Positions 9,128 to 19,856 of a stretch of DNA of 64,000 nt are shown in pieces. The stretch spans positions 6,362,407-6,426,406 of the forward strand of contig CM030932.1 in the NCBI GenBank assembly GCA_018136815.1. The letters run 5' to 3'. Numbering within the stretch: the first letter of the stretch is position 1; each line of letters begins with the position of its first letter. The translations under genes and the position numbers were made by a program. The notes under the pieces were generated by a model. It saw nothing but the letters and a program-made list of their open reading frames with translations. It was not told the DNA's origin and made no database searches. This stretch comes from Isochrysis galbana. Its lineage: Eukaryota > Haptophyta > Isochrysidales > Isochrysidaceae.

Positions 9128-11966
9128 AACTAAGTTTATACTTAGACGCGATGGAGCGCGCCGACGCGACTCCCCTCTCCTTCGGGCCCCCCACCGAGGG
9201 CGCCCCCCCAGTGCCCATGGAGCAGCCGCTGACGAAGCGGCCGCGTCCGCCCACCGAGGCCGAGCAGGTGCGTGCGACTCCGTCCGGTCGTGCCACACGG
9301 CCCGTGGCCCCGGCCACACCACACATGGCAGCCATGCTGGCCTCCCCCATGGGGGGCAGCAGGCTGCTGGCAGCACCCCACCAGTGCCAGGCTCATGCAG
9401 CCACCCTTCCACTGGGCATGCCTTATGGCAGAGGCGACCCAGACATACAGGGAGTAGACCTCAACGGCTACGACCTCAAGATAAGCCAATTCGCGGACGA
9501 CACGGCGCTCATCGCAAGAGACTATACGAGCCTAAAACGCTCGCTTCAATGGGTACGAGCACACGAGAGAGCCACGGGGGGCAAGACTAACGAAGCCAAA
9601 TTCCAAGGCATACGCATGGGCTCGCAAATCCGTCAAAAACCGCCATGGGACATGCGCAAATACAACTGGATAGCCAGCGACCAATACGTAACGATATTAG
9701 GAGTCCCGCTAGGAGCCCCAGAAGCCCTAAAACCCTTTTGGACAGCACTAGCGGACAAAATAGACGCCAAAGCGGCACGTCTGACGCCGATAGCGCGCCA
9801 TATGACCATCATCTTCGGTAGAACCAACGTAGTAAACTTCATTATTTATGGCACACCGCGCTACTGGGTACAAACCTTAGCGGCCCCCAAATGGTTCCAC
9901 AATAGGATCCAAAGGGCGGCCGATAAAATCCTATGGGAAAGCCCCTACACCGGCAAGACAACCAAATGGGTGAAATACCCATGCTACCCCTTACACGGAC
10001 CGGAAAATGCGACACGCACATTAGGGACCGGCCTCCTACACTGGACGGCGCACGTAAAGGCCCTCCAAGCAAAATGGATACTAAACTATCTCAACCCGCG
10101 GAGAGCCCTATGGAAACACGCTCTCGATGCATGGTTCTGCCGGACCGGGCTAGGCCGTGGGGCCGTCCTCTCTACGACCCCCCCTAAGATGCTCACGCGG
10201 AGCATCCGAGGGAACCCAGCGCTGCCGGCATTCTGGAAAGACGCCCTAACTAACTTCAGGGCGCTGAGGATAGACCGATCTCTTCTCTCCAGAGAAGGGG
10301 CGCTCTCACAGCCGTTATGGCACAACCGTCATGATCCTCCACCGATCACCCGCCCCGCTTGGGTTAGCCTATGGGAATCACTGAACGCGCACGTCGTGCA
10401 CAACGTCTTCAAGGACCCCAACTTCACCGAGCCGTACACCCGGGAGGACTGCGAACAATACATGAACCATCTCCCCGAAACCTTCTCTCACGCGGGAGCG
10501 CGAGTGAACAAACAAGAATTCTTAAACTCGTGGGAACATATAGTTCGACACGCCTTGAGGCTCCAAGATAAAGCGCAGGCTAGCCCGACACCACAACAGC
10601 CAGCCGCAAAGGCGCAACCGGAGAGAACTAGAGACGAGACTCGTCCGGAAAACGAGACAAGAGAAATCAAAGTGTCTGAAGAGGATAAATACATCACTAA
10701 AATGAACAACATATGGATATATACCAACACCAACTACCTGGGAGAGACCACTAGCACCACTGACGTAGCTATGCCGGGAGAAGAGGCACTATTCCACACT
10801 CCGGCCAGATGGGAAAGCGGGCTCAAAGGCCCGAAGCACCTAGAGTACCCCTTAGCAGACGAATACGCGCTTAACGGCAAGATACAACTTGACCAAATCA
10901 CCGTATCCGACATCACGAGCGAATACCTAGTGGGTGGCCCCAGCGACAAACCGCAACCGGCCCGAGAAAAGTGGACCCGTAAACTAGACTTGACCCGGGA
11001 TGAGTGGATCCACGTGGCAAAACTATACACACACCCGATGCTCAAGCACACCGACAAACACCCTCACTTTAAACACATCACTCATAGGAGGCTAGGCACA
11101 CGAAACCGATTCGCCACGGCGACCACGGCGAAATGCAGAATATGTAAAAAACATCGCGAAAACTCGACACACCTCGCCAGATGCCCCTCCACACAACAAA
11201 TCTTCCAGGCCGTAGAAGCGGTGACGGGGTACACGCCTAGAGTAGACAGATCGACAGCACAAAAGCTCAAAGACAGACTCTTCGTATACCCGAACACAAC
11301 GACACCCGACAGCCTCAAAGCCCTCTACATCATAGCGTGGAGGTACATAATAGGTGACTTTTACAAAGTAGAATTTGACAACTACACTTTCCATCACGTG
11401 CCGGTCATCGAAAAAACCCTTAGCAGATTTACGGCCCTCGCCAGAGAACTCACCCCCCCGGACAAGCCCTCGACCGCACGCACTAGCATAGCCTCACAAG
11501 GGAGAAAACCGAAGCTCAAGTCCCCGCGTGAGCTTTGCGCGCCCGTCTTTACATTCAACGATAAAGGCACACTGATGTTAGGCGGCAACCTGGCCGCAAT
11601 AGCCAATGCATGCACTCCAACTAACGGAAAAGCTAGCGTAACCGCGCATAGGCCGGCACGACGCTTCACTCACCCGCCCTGCCTCGACCCCCGTAAGCAC
11701 GGAAACACGCCGCCCATCCCATAGGTCTAAAAAATGGAAACAACATAGAAACCGATAGCCCGATGGTACAGGAGGAAGGGGTGGAAAAAACCTATCGGGG
11801 ATCGGTGCACACCATCTGCTGCAGGAAACCCCATACACCCAGCCCCTAGGTAGCGCACGAGGGACGGGCCGCAAGGCAGGTGGAGCGGGGATGAGAGCGG
11901 CGGGCGAGGCTGCATGTGTTAGAGTGCATAGTCGCGCGCGCGGCGTGGATATTAAGAAGTTTTTTT
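9128..11966 (+). mobile_element. LINE (non-LTR retrotransposon), internally deleted
   Basis: The first base is the palindrome AACTAAGTTTATACTTAG and the last is the T run after ATATTAAGAAG. An 18-bp duplication of host SINE sequence (9110-9127 and 11967-11984, one mismatch) fixes both ends. The coding frame starts 23 bases inside. The element is the longest copy here. It lacks the endonuclease and N-terminal RT blocks, which appear elsewhere only as fragments (35040-35430, 62425-62662). Its own mobility therefore probably depended on a full-length relative. Confidence 0.9.
9151..11724 (+). CDS. LINE polyprotein, N-terminus fused to RT C-half
   Basis: An uninterrupted frame of 857 residues. 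Residues 1-95 are a Pro/Ala-rich N-terminus (MERADATPLSFGPP...) with a basic KRPRPP patch. A similar start, MERAPPPTL, exists at 19916. From about residue 100 the frame becomes reverse transcriptase palm with the catalytic box QFADDT, followed by thumb and connection. Residues near 660 hold a CCHC zinc knuckle, C-x2-C-x8-H-x3-C, as in many LINE C-termini. Then come LKALYIIAWRYII and a basic tail. RT motifs 0-4 expected before the FADD box are missing, so an internal deletion has joined the two halves in frame. The long open frame suggests that the deletion is fairly young or that the insertion is recent. Confidence 0.85.
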   Translation: MERADATPLSFGPPTEGAPPVPMEQPLTKRPRPPTEAEQVRATPSGRATRPVAPATPHMAAMLASPMGGSRLLAAPHQCQAHAATLPLGMPYGRGDPDIQGVDLNGYDLKISQFADDTALIARDYTSLKRSLQWVRAHERATGGKTNEAKFQGIRMGSQIRQKPPWDMRKYNWIASDQYVTILGVPLGAPEALKPFWTALADKIDAKAARLTPIARHMTIIFGRTNVVNFIIYGTPRYWVQTLAAPKWFHNRIQRAADKILWESPYTGKTTKWVKYPCYPLHGPENATRTLGTGLLHWTAHVKALQAKWILNYLNPRRALWKHALDAWFCRTGLGRGAVLSTTPPKMLTRSIRGNPALPAFWKDALTNFRALRIDRSLLSREGALSQPLWHNRHDPPPITRPAWVSLWESLNAHVVHNVFKDPNFTEPYTREDCEQYMNHLPETFSHAGARVNKQEFLNSWEHIVRHALRLQDKAQASPTPQQPAAKAQPERTRDETRPENETREIKVSEEDKYITKMNNIWIYTNTNYLGETTSTTDVAMPGEEALFHTPARWESGLKGPKHLEYPLADEYALNGKIQLDQITVSDITSEYLVGGPSDKPQPAREKWTRKLDLTRDEWIHVAKLYTHPMLKHTDKHPHFKHITHRRLGTRNRFATATTAKCRICKKHRENSTHLARCPSTQQIFQAVEAVTGYTPRVDRSTAQKLKDRLFVYPNTTTPDSLKALYIIAWRYIIGDFYKVEFDNYTFHHVPVIEKTLSRFTALARELTPPDKPSTARTSIASQGRKPKLKSPRELCAPVFTFNDKGTLMLGGNLAAIANACTPTNGKASVTAHRPARRFTHPPCLDPRKHGNTPPIP

Positions 11967-12298
11967 TTTACAGGATAAATCGGCACTGAGGCTGCCGCCA
12001 GCCCGGATGCAGGCATAGGAGGAAGGGGGGAGCACAGATCACCGGAGGGGGGCGCCGGCCACCGGACCATATCTAAGCCCTTCACCCCGATCTCCCTATT
12101 AGTGCACAGGGGAAGCCGCCTGATGGGGGGGGGGGGGCAGGGGAGTGGGGGTGTAGGTGTAGAAAGTATGCTGCATATACTTAGGTAGTGGTTCCATGCG
12201 CCGCGAGTGCGGTAAGCGGTAAGAAAATTATGAAGTTTAAGAAAGCTGCAAAAGGCTATGTGTCGCCATATGTGAGGTGAGGAGCGATCATTCAATCG

Positions 12299-14659
12299 TC
12301 ACCCTCCATTCCCGCTCAAAATCCCGTTCGCAGCGCTTCCCCCGGCACTCGCGAGGCGGCACCCTGCTCCACGTCTACGCGCCTCGACAGCCTCGTCCAT
12401 GTCTGTAAGCTTGCGTTGCAGCTTTTTGAAGCTTAAGCTAAAGTTCAGCCCACCCATGCCGCCTTTCTCGACGCTGACCATGGCAGCCGCCTGACTGGAC
12501 CACGCGGCGGAGTTTATTCTCTCGTCACGTCCTTTGGCGTCCTCCAACTTGGCCTTGGCCATGCTGGGTGGTCGTCTTACCCCGTGAACTTGTACTTGTC
12601 GCTGCGACAAGGCGATCGCATGATCGCTGGAGAAGGCCGCTAAATCAGCCTTCGCCCGCTCTTGAAGTTGACGCATCTGTTTTTCTCGCGTACGTCGTGC
12701 TGCTGCCGCGGCATTTTCAGACGTCGGCGCCACCATCCTAGAGGAGAATTCTTTCTGACTAGGCGTCGTCTTGATGACGTGGTCGCTTTGTGGAAGCGAT
12801 GGTTGAGCATTTGGTGTGGGCACGGCCATAACAGGCTTCGCTTGCGCTAGAGGAAGCGAAGGCGGCTGCAGTTGCTGTGGCGCAGATCTTTGCAGCTCGG
12901 GCGATTGCGGTTGAGCAGGCTTGGCCACTGCGAGCGCAGTGCCCACAAAGGAGAATTGCTTGCGCATCGCCTCAAGACGTGCTTGTTGCTGCTTCCGTTC
13001 TGCCTCGAGCCTTGCAGCCTCTGCCTCCTTTGCTTCGCGCATTCTCGCCGCCGCTTCCGACAGCGCTGCCTCCCGCTCCGCCGCCAGTGAAGCCTCGCGG
13101 CGGGCCTGCTCATTCGCAGCGTCACGTAATGCATCGACGCCGTCCTCCCCCTCAGCATCAACGATAAGACGCGCCTCGATGGCTGAGCGCGCGGCCTCCA
13201 TCTTGCGAGCCAACTCAAGCGCAGCCTGCGCTCGCTTTCTGGCCTCCTCTTCAGCCTCCTCCTCGGCGCGCCTACGCGCCTGCTCCTCTAGTCGATGCGC
13301 CTCCTCATCTGCCCGCCGCGCTGCCTCTTTGGCCGCTAGCTCAGCCGCCCTCTGCGCTCTCTTCTCCGCTTCAAGCCGCGCCGCCTCTCGCTGCGCGGCA
13401 GTTTCTCGCTCCCTCTCCAAACGGACCGCCTCCGCCTCGGCAAGGCGCCGTTCTTCCTCTAGTGCCTCTCGCCTAGCCAGCTCGAGCCGCTTGGCCCTCT
13501 CTTCCGCCTCTCTCCTCGCCTTGGCCTCCGCCACCCGCCGTGCCCTTTCCTCTCTCTCCAATCGAATCCGCTCCTCTGCCTCGCGGTTGGCCTTCTCCTC
13601 TGCCTCGCGCCTTGCGCGGGCACGGGCTGCCGCCTCGGCCTTCTCAGCCGCAAGCCGCTGGCGCATCGCCTCTTTCTCCACTTCCTCGCGACGACGTTCA
13701 GCTTCGGCGGCTGCTGCTACTGCAGCCCGCTCTTCCTCTTCCCTGACCTTACGTATGCGCTCTCGAGCAACTGCTTTCAGTGCGAGGGCGCGCTCGTGCT
13801 CCTTGGCGGCGATCTCTGCATCGAGCGCCTGCGCCTCCGCCAACATCTCGCTCTCTATACGTATCCTGCGCGCATCCTTGACATACAGCATTGTGTGGAT
13901 CCGGCGCGCATGAGCTTGAACTTTGCTTGCAGCACGCGTTTGCGTGCGTTCGACTGCCGCTCGCCGGGCCTTCTCCTCTTGGATGAGCTCTTCAACATCC
14001 GCCGTCTTGAGACGAAGCTTTGCCGCCTGCGCGATGGTGGCACCAATCGCCTTGAGGTCCTCAGTCGCATGTGATTCCCCCCACCGCTTCTTGACGTCGA
14101 GCAACTGTGTGCGCAGCTTGGCCTCGAGCTCCTTCTTCTTCTTCTTTGCCAGCTGACGGGCTTCCTCTCGTATCTTCCTCGCTCGTTCGCGCAGGAGCCA
14201 TGCATAGTGCTCACGGGCCTTCCACCCACGCAACTGCCGCTGGATCTCAGTAGCTGCCCTCGTTTCCGGGGTTGCAGAAGCCAGAGCCGCAGCAGCCTGG
14301 TCTCGCCTCGCCTTGGCCTGAGCCTTGCGCTCCTTAGCACAGCTGGTGAGCGTCGGCATGATCAGCTCGCTGCGCTCCGCGAGATCCGTCAGCTGGTCTC
14401 GATTAATGACGCCGCGTTCGAGCAGGTCATTCAGCTCGTCCATGACATCGACGAGCTCGACGCTCTCGCGCTTCTTCCACGTGCGCTGCAGCTTACTCCA
14501 GACCGCCTCGACGTCTCGCTCACCCTCAGGAGGGCCGTTAGTGTCAGTCAGCGCGCTCTCTTCGCCGTCGGGAAGGAGCTCTCGGGCTCTCGCATGTGCG
14601 TGCTCTTTCGAAAGTCCCGAGGCCACTCCCTCGTTGACCAGGATAACGAAAGCCCCCAT
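12299..14659 (-). CDS. IQ-motif coiled-coil protein
   Basis: A single frame of 786 residues from an ATG at 14659. Residues 1-130 are mixed alpha-helical. IQ motif 1 lies at about 136-155 (ATEIQRQLRGWKAREHY) and a weaker IQ-like helix at 242-262 (ASKVQAHARRIH); both would bind calmodulin or centrin-type EF-hand proteins. Residues 265-580 are an almost unbroken, highly charged Glu/Arg/Ala coiled coil with AEEKARREAEE-type heptads. The tail from 585 is Pro/Gln/Ser-rich. This layout is common in cytoskeletal or flagellar structural proteins of protists. I cannot assign an orthologue. The low-complexity coiled coil also produces long open frames on the opposite strand, which I treat as shadows. 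Confidence 0.75.
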   Translation of the reverse strand: MGAFVILVNEGVASGLSKEHAHARARELLPDGEESALTDTNGPPEGERDVEAVWSKLQRTWKKRESVELVDVMDELNDLLERGVINRDQLTDLAERSELIMPTLTSCAKERKAQAKARRDQAAAALASATPETRAATEIQRQLRGWKAREHYAWLLRERARKIREEARQLAKKKKKELEAKLRTQLLDVKKRWGESHATEDLKAIGATIAQAAKLRLKTADVEELIQEEKARRAAVERTQTRAASKVQAHARRIHTMLYVKDARRIRIESEMLAEAQALDAEIAAKEHERALALKAVARERIRKVREEEERAAVAAAAEAERRREEVEKEAMRQRLAAEKAEAAARARARREAEEKANREAEERIRLEREERARRVAEAKARREAEERAKRLELARREALEEERRLAEAEAVRLERERETAAQREAARLEAEKRAQRAAELAAKEAARRADEEAHRLEEQARRRAEEEAEEEARKRAQAALELARKMEAARSAIEARLIVDAEGEDGVDALRDAANEQARREASLAAEREAALSEAAARMREAKEAEAARLEAERKQQQARLEAMRKQFSFVGTALAVAKPAQPQSPELQRSAPQQLQPPSLPLAQAKPVMAVPTPNAQPSLPQSDHVIKTTPSQKEFSSRMVAPTSENAAAAARRTREKQMRQLQERAKADLAAFSSDHAIALSQRQVQVHGVRRPPSMAKAKLEDAKGRDERINSAAWSSQAAAMVSVEKGGMGGLNFSLSFKKLQRKLTDMDEAVEARRRGAGCRLASAGGSAANGILSGNGG

Positions 14660-15228
14660 TCTCGCTCTGCTCAGAGGAACCGACGGATCAGCAGAGCAGC
14701 GACGCCATGCGTGCGCCGCCGTTTCGACGTTTCAACGCGAGGGTTATAAGGGTAATTGGCGCAAGTATTCCAGAACAGAGAATAGGGGTGTTGCTATGCC
14801 GGTGCCTGTTGTAAACTTTACAGGGCGTTGGTGAACGAACGTGGGAGCTTCATTCTGTCCCTCTTGCGCCGCCACGAAAATCTTCGCCAGGAAATTGTGC
14901 GATTCGACCCCCCTCTCCCCCCCTCAGTCATGCGCGCTCACGCTCTACCCGTAAATAATTTGCGGTCGCGCCCGCGGGGGATCGGTTCGCCGGTCCGAAG
15001 CGCCGAAATCGGCGCTTCACTTCGACGAGTTTGCACCATGGCCCACGGTGGAAATGGCTCTTACGCGAGAAAAATGACTCAAATTGCGAATGACAAAGCG
15101 TGTTGATTTTGGCCGAGAAGCTCCCCCCCCCCCCCTCCCCCCCGCCCCCCGCCGGCCAAGGTATTGACGCGCCATCTTTGAGACGGAGGCCGGTGCAGCG
15201 CGCTTCCGCTTAATTAATGCCACCCCGG

Positions 15229-15231
<3 letters not shown>
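14660..15231. other. No gene seen; poly-C tract
   Basis: The region upstream of the IQ gene. It contains a poly-C/G stretch near 15122-15153 and leads into a long TA repeat. No supported coding frame. Confidence 0.5.

Positions 15232-15298
<67 letters not shown>
15232..15298. repeat. (TA)n microsatellite
   Basis: About 33 uninterrupted TA units. Shorter AT-rich repeats (15341-15390) follow inside the adjacent inverted-repeat element. Confidence 0.98.
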
Positions 15299-15301
<3 letters not shown>

Positions 15302-15713
15302 GTTTTTTGCAGAGGTTTCACTCCGCCCGACAAAAACCGGATATATATATATATTATATATATATGTATAATACACTATATATATATATGACCCGCTGTT
15401 TTCGGTACTGTGTTTCACCGTGTTTCCAAAAAAGCCAAAAACAGCTGTTTTTGGTGTGTTTCTAGACCTGACCCACCGTGTTTAACATCTAGGCCCCGCA
15501 CCCTTTCGCTCCCAGGGTGGCGGGCCCAAGCGCACCGCCATCGCTCGCGTAGAAGCAAAAAACTGGTATTGAAACCCGCCAGAGTTGTTCCACGCGCCCA
15601 CTGGGCGGAGTTAAACAAACATGGTTTCACCGAGGTTTCACTCCTCACTCCGCGTTTGAAGTCAAACGCGGAGTGAAACCTCGGTGAAATCGGAGTGAAA
15701 CCCCTGCAAAAAC
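15302..15713. mobile_element. MITE-like inverted-repeat element
   Basis: The ends are near-perfect inverted repeats: GTTTTTTGCAGAGGTTTCAC at 15302 and its complement at 15691-15713, with about two differences over 23 bp. Inside, 15620-15690 folds into a second, strong palindrome built from the same GGTTTCACTCC motif. No transposase frame is present, so it is non-autonomous if mobile. The flanking TA repeat hides any short target duplication on the left. Confidence 0.65.
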
Positions 15714-15724
15714 CCCCGCTTGTT

Positions 15725-15865
15725 GGCTAGCATCCCTAGCCACATACACCGGACGAGCCATGCACCAACCGCGCACACCCCCATCGCGGGGGAGGGGCTC
15801 CGTTGCCGATGACGCATGGTCCCTCAGCACTAGGATTAAACTAGGACAACAAGAAAACTCTGACA
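15725..15865 (+). repeat. Dispersed repeat upstream of TPR-SGNH gene
   Basis: About 140 bp alignable to 22391-22556 in the same orientation. Shared blocks are GCTAGCAT, CCTAGCCACATACA, GGACGAGCCATGC, CCAACCGCGCACACCCCCATC, GGGGGAGGGG and AAACTCTGAC. It includes a small CCCC-ATCGC-GGGG hairpin. Both copies sit 160-270 bp upstream of start codons on the same strand, so a promoter role is possible, but a mobile-element relic is as likely. Confidence 0.6.
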
Positions 15866-15984
15866 TTCTCTCTCCCTGCTCTACTCGTATCTCTCTACTC
15901 CTAGATATCTTCTCCTCATCGGGATTTTTTGTACTCTACTTTAGGTAGGCTGGCGGAGGAGAGAGAGCGAGAGAGTTGAGAGAG

Positions 15985-16137
15985 TGAGGTGGCTCGCGCG
16001 CCACAGCTTCTCCCTCCGTCTCTCCTCCCATCCCAACCAGCCCTCCTCTCCCTTCCATCTCTCGTCTCTCGTCTCTGCCCGCTGCCCTCTCCCCACCCGC
16101 CGCGCTACTTGTCCGTTTCCCTCCGCTCCTCCTTCCG
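15985..16137 (+). promoter_or_regulatory. CT-rich leader of TPR-SGNH gene
   Basis: A tract of about 150 bases dominated by C and T on the coding strand, ending at the ATG. Similar leaders precede five other genes in this window, so it probably marks the core promoter or 5' untranslated region. Confidence 0.45.
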
Positions 16138-19100
16138 ATGGGCACGGCACCACTACGCATCTACATCCACCACGAAGGAGAGCCTCAGTTCACGTTAGCA
16201 CTGCGCTGGGACGTGAATGACTGCCGTTCGGTCGGCGAGCTCAGCAAGCTCTTCGCAGATGCGTTTGGGCGCGCCTTCCCCAGTCAGCCGCCCGCTAGCT
16301 TCCGTCTCGCCACTGAGGACCGCGGAGCGCTGGCGTCGTCTGCATGTGTCTGCTCATGCATGGCTGACGGCGAAGATGTCATCGCCACCCTTACACGCAT
16401 GGAGAGAGACTCCACTAATGCCCAAGCCATGACGGCCCCTAGTGCGACCTCTTCCGCGACGTCAGCTCTCGACGAAACGCTCAAGCCGTACCTCGAGGCC
16501 GCTGACAAAGCCTTCAAGATCCGCCAGTTCGCCAAGGCGAAGACGGTCTACAGCGAGCTTCTCAACGTTGTCCCCAATCTCACGGTCGCCCTGCTGCGGT
16601 TGGGTGAGATTGAGACACAGGCGGGACGCTACGACGACGCGTGCGTGCTATTCGAGCGTGCTCTCAAGGTGGAACCTTCCAGCGTCCCAATTGCTATCGC
16701 ACTCGCCAAGGCACACATGGGCTCTGGCGATGCCGCAGAAGCTGTGACGGTATTAAAAGATGCATGCTCGATACAGGCAAGCAAGACGGGCACCACAGCG
16801 GCAGACCGCTTGCGTACTCTGAAAATTGAGCTTGGGCGAATCCTGTTTGCGGGCGGTGCACGACAGGAGGGCGGGCAACTGCTGACTGAAATTCTCTCCC
16901 AGGATATGGAGAAGCAAGATGCGTTAGAGGTGTGCCCCTCACATGGCGCGGCGCTTGCGAAGACATTGTGGCGCTGTCCTGCGGCAAGGCTGCATTTGAC
17001 TCTAGCCGTGGGGCGATGGTCTATACCCATCGGCCTGCTTTGCTTGGCTTCGCAGTCGTGCACCCTGGATTCCCTCCATTCCCCTAGAATACTTCAATAT
17101 GCTGCGCCTTCCGTGTGCGAAGCTAACTCCTTGAGTAGCAGCCTCATGCTTGCCTTTTCCCTATTGCACATGGCTCAGGCGTACGGTGAGGCGTGCGTCG
17201 CACTTCGTCAGTATGACGACGCCCTTAAGATTTTCTTGCGGATGATCACCACGCGCTCCGACAATAAGAATGTGAGGAAGATGCTGGCAACCTCGATGGG
17301 TGCTCCAGGTACGTGTGGCCCACGCCTAAAACATTGATCGCATCGTTACTCCAGTTTGGCCAGGGTCCATATCGGACTCATTCCTTTTGACATCTCGTAT
17401 TGTGCCGCCTGAATGCGTCGCTTCCTCTTTGGCAGGTAGTATGGAGTTGCTGCGCGCACAACTGCCCTTCGAAGCGAAGACTGCATCGGCGTTGGCATTT
17501 CTGGCGACCGTGGTGAAGGACTTCTCAAAACTGAATGTTGCGTGCGCACTCTATTCCGAGGCTACAAAACTGGTGCCCACCTCCGCTTCATTCGCGCTCA
17601 ACTACGCACACACTTTAGAGATAACCGGCAGGTGAGTAGAAAGCCATTCGATGTGCTCGCCAGTCTACCCTTGGTCTCATCCTGCCGTTGCTTTGTTGTG
17701 GGTATTCCCGTGACCGATGTTTGCCGTGCACATGAACTCGTGCTTGCAGTGGTTAGCCCTTTTCTTCTCAACCCTTTCCTCGGAATCGCCTTGTGGACGA
17801 CAGGTACACCGACGCCATGGCGGTTATCTCAGCTCACCTCGCCGCGAACGGCAACCGGTCTGTGGGTGGCGTCTCCGCCTCGCAAGTCGCGGCATTGCTT
17901 CCGAGCCGGAAGCAAATTGAGGGCCAAAGATGGCACAATCCGCATTCGGGTGCAGTGGCTGGGAAGAAGGGGCGTGTCTCTTCATCCGACGTCGATCTGC
18001 CGCCGAGCGCCGGCAGCACGCATGGAGACTCCGAGGGTGCTCGGCCAGCTAAGAGCGTGCCACCGGAGGAGCTCGACCTTTTGGCCATCTTCTTCACTAC
18101 TGTCAAGATCCTCTTTGTGGTTGGCTTCCTACCACCTGCCCGTGCTCTAGTCGCGCTCCTCGAGCCGGCTCGCCGCTCTCTCGCTGACCTGCACCTCACA
18201 CTTATCCGAAATGAGAACGCGTATTATTGCTGCGCTGCGATGCTCCTCACGACACTGCCGCCGAGCCTGCCGCCTCATGCGCCGATATACGTCGTAGGGG
18301 ATTCTCATTCGCTTTCTCCAGCTTGGCGAACGGTGAAGGGCCACCGTCCGCACCTCCATTGCTCTTGAATAAGGTTGCCCTTCCTGCCTTATGTTCACAT
18401 CAACTCCTTGAAAGTGCCGCCACGCTGGCGTGCTCAATGCTCTCACGTCTCCGTCCCCGCGGCGACCGTTTCCGCAGGTGACTTGGCAAGGGGCGCCCCG
18501 CATTCTCGTCCCAATCCTTGTGACCGGTCTCAAGGTGTGGCACTTGCGAGACGGTTCGGAGTTCTTCCCAAAAGCCAATTTTGAGAGCGCAGTTGCGTCC
18601 ATTCCCGACGGGGCGGATACCATATTCGCTTTCGGCGAGATTGACTGTCGCGAGGGCTTGCTGCTTGCGGTCGAGCGAGCAAGGTGCGCTATGCAGATGA
18701 CGCAATTAATGGGAGGCAGGGCTAGTCGCCAGTGTTGCATTGACTAGGGGCGCATTCAAATTCCCCGTTCAGTACATTGCCTCGAGCGTGATAATGCACA
18801 CCTGCAGGCCGAGCAGCACGCAACGCTCCGCGTCTCATCGTCGCGGCCCGATACTTCTCACAGGTATACGGACCTCAATCACGCCATCAGCACAGTGATA
18901 TCCATCTACATAGAGGTGCTCAAGAAGCTAGTGGCACGACGTCACTTTACGGTGCTCGTTCATCCGGTGCCACCCGTCCTGAATGAGACACGTGATGTTG
19001 TCAAACAGTTCAACTCGCATCTGGAAGCTGCCGTATCCGCAGCAGCACCTACGCTACGCTGGCTCGACTTCTTCGAGTCGATGCTCGCGCCGGCTGGCGA

Positions 19101-19185
19101 CGCACTTGCGCATGGGCTTGAGCTTGATGGCACTCACTTGCATCCGGACTATGTTCGCCTCCTTGAGTCGTCTCTTCCGAGTTAG
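16138..19185 (+). CDS. TPR protein fused to SGNH/GDSL-like hydrolase domain
   Basis: Six exons (16138-16929, 17179-17308, 17436-17631, 17804-18332, 18478-18683, 18864-19185) with GT-AG borders and consistent phases give 724 residues. Residues 1-90 form a compact N-terminal region. Residues about 110-390 hold tetratricopeptide repeats (for example AKTVYSELLNVVPNLTVALL and YDDACVLFERALKVEPS). The C-terminal third has SGNH landmarks: GDSHSL for block I, FGEIDCR for the central Gly/Asn block and LDGTHLHPDY for the catalytic Asp-x2-His. An esterase or acyl/glycan hydrolase acting on a TPR-bound partner is inferred. A GEID instead of the common GxND is a deviation. Intron 1 (249 bp) keeps the frame open, so retention would add 83 residues. 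Confidence 0.8.
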
Positions 19186-19856
19186 AATTTATCCATGGGG
19201 GCGCCATTGAGGAAGAAGCGTAAGACGACTGAGTCATCTCTTCGGAATCAGAATCCTTCCAGTGGGATGCCATTGAGAAAGTCTTGTCCCCTCGCATGTA
19301 GCCGACTCTGGTCTCGAGGAAACAGCGCGGTCAAAATGCAGCTTGCCACCATACCATGCCCATCGCAATCTCTGTGTGCCTCGCAGCCAATTAGAGTCTC
19401 ACCACCTTGTCGGATTGCCGCTTGTGCGAGTGGTCGTGGAGCTCGGCAAATATCTACTCGAACAATATGGAGTAGTACCTCATGATGCGCTCACGCGCGA
19501 CATGACGAGGGCAGTGTCAATTGGAGTAAGACAGAGAAGAGTGACCTCCCCTAGGAAAAAGTGCGGCTTACTCCACTTCGAATCCCCGTAATCCTCACAT
19601 GTTGAGGTACGAAGGCTGCAAGGATTAGGTATACTTAGGCATAGAGATTTGGACTTGCCCAATTCCAATTCCTTTATCCAACAGCTAGCACCGCATGAAC
19701 AATAGTCAATTGCTTGCGATGCGTGGCATTTGCCGATGTTTTGGAAGGCTGCTATAGCTAGTGTCTAGTGTTCGAGAAGAATCCATCCGATGCCATTCTG
19801 CATTTGGTGCAGCTAGAGCCCGGATGGGACAATAGGCTTCTAATAGGTCCTGTTAA
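19186..19856. other. No gene seen
   Basis: The 3' flank of the TPR-SGNH gene. Only short frames without domains are present. It ends at the LINE 5' fragment. Confidence 0.45.

Larger units (their letters stand above)
7262..12240 (+). mobile_element. Type-A SINE-like element split by two later insertions
   Basis: The 5' end (7264-7293) is a decayed palindrome plus GCGCCCATGGG. The body resumes at 8590 and runs to 9127, and the 3' part resumes at 11967 and runs to about 12240 (end GTAAGAAAATTATGAAGTTT). The two gaps are exactly the SINE at 7294-8589 and the LINE at 9128-11966. Each is flanked by a repeat of host sequence: 15 bp at the first site and 18 bp with one mismatch at the second. Without the insertions the element is about 840 bp, close to the other complete copies. 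It has no coding capacity that I can support. Confidence 0.8.

Noticed and set aside
12921-13913. Long plus-strand frame of Ser/Ala/Arg opposite the IQ protein
   Set aside because: It is the complement of a Glu/Arg/Ala coiled coil. Low complexity keeps the opposite frame open, and no domain appears.
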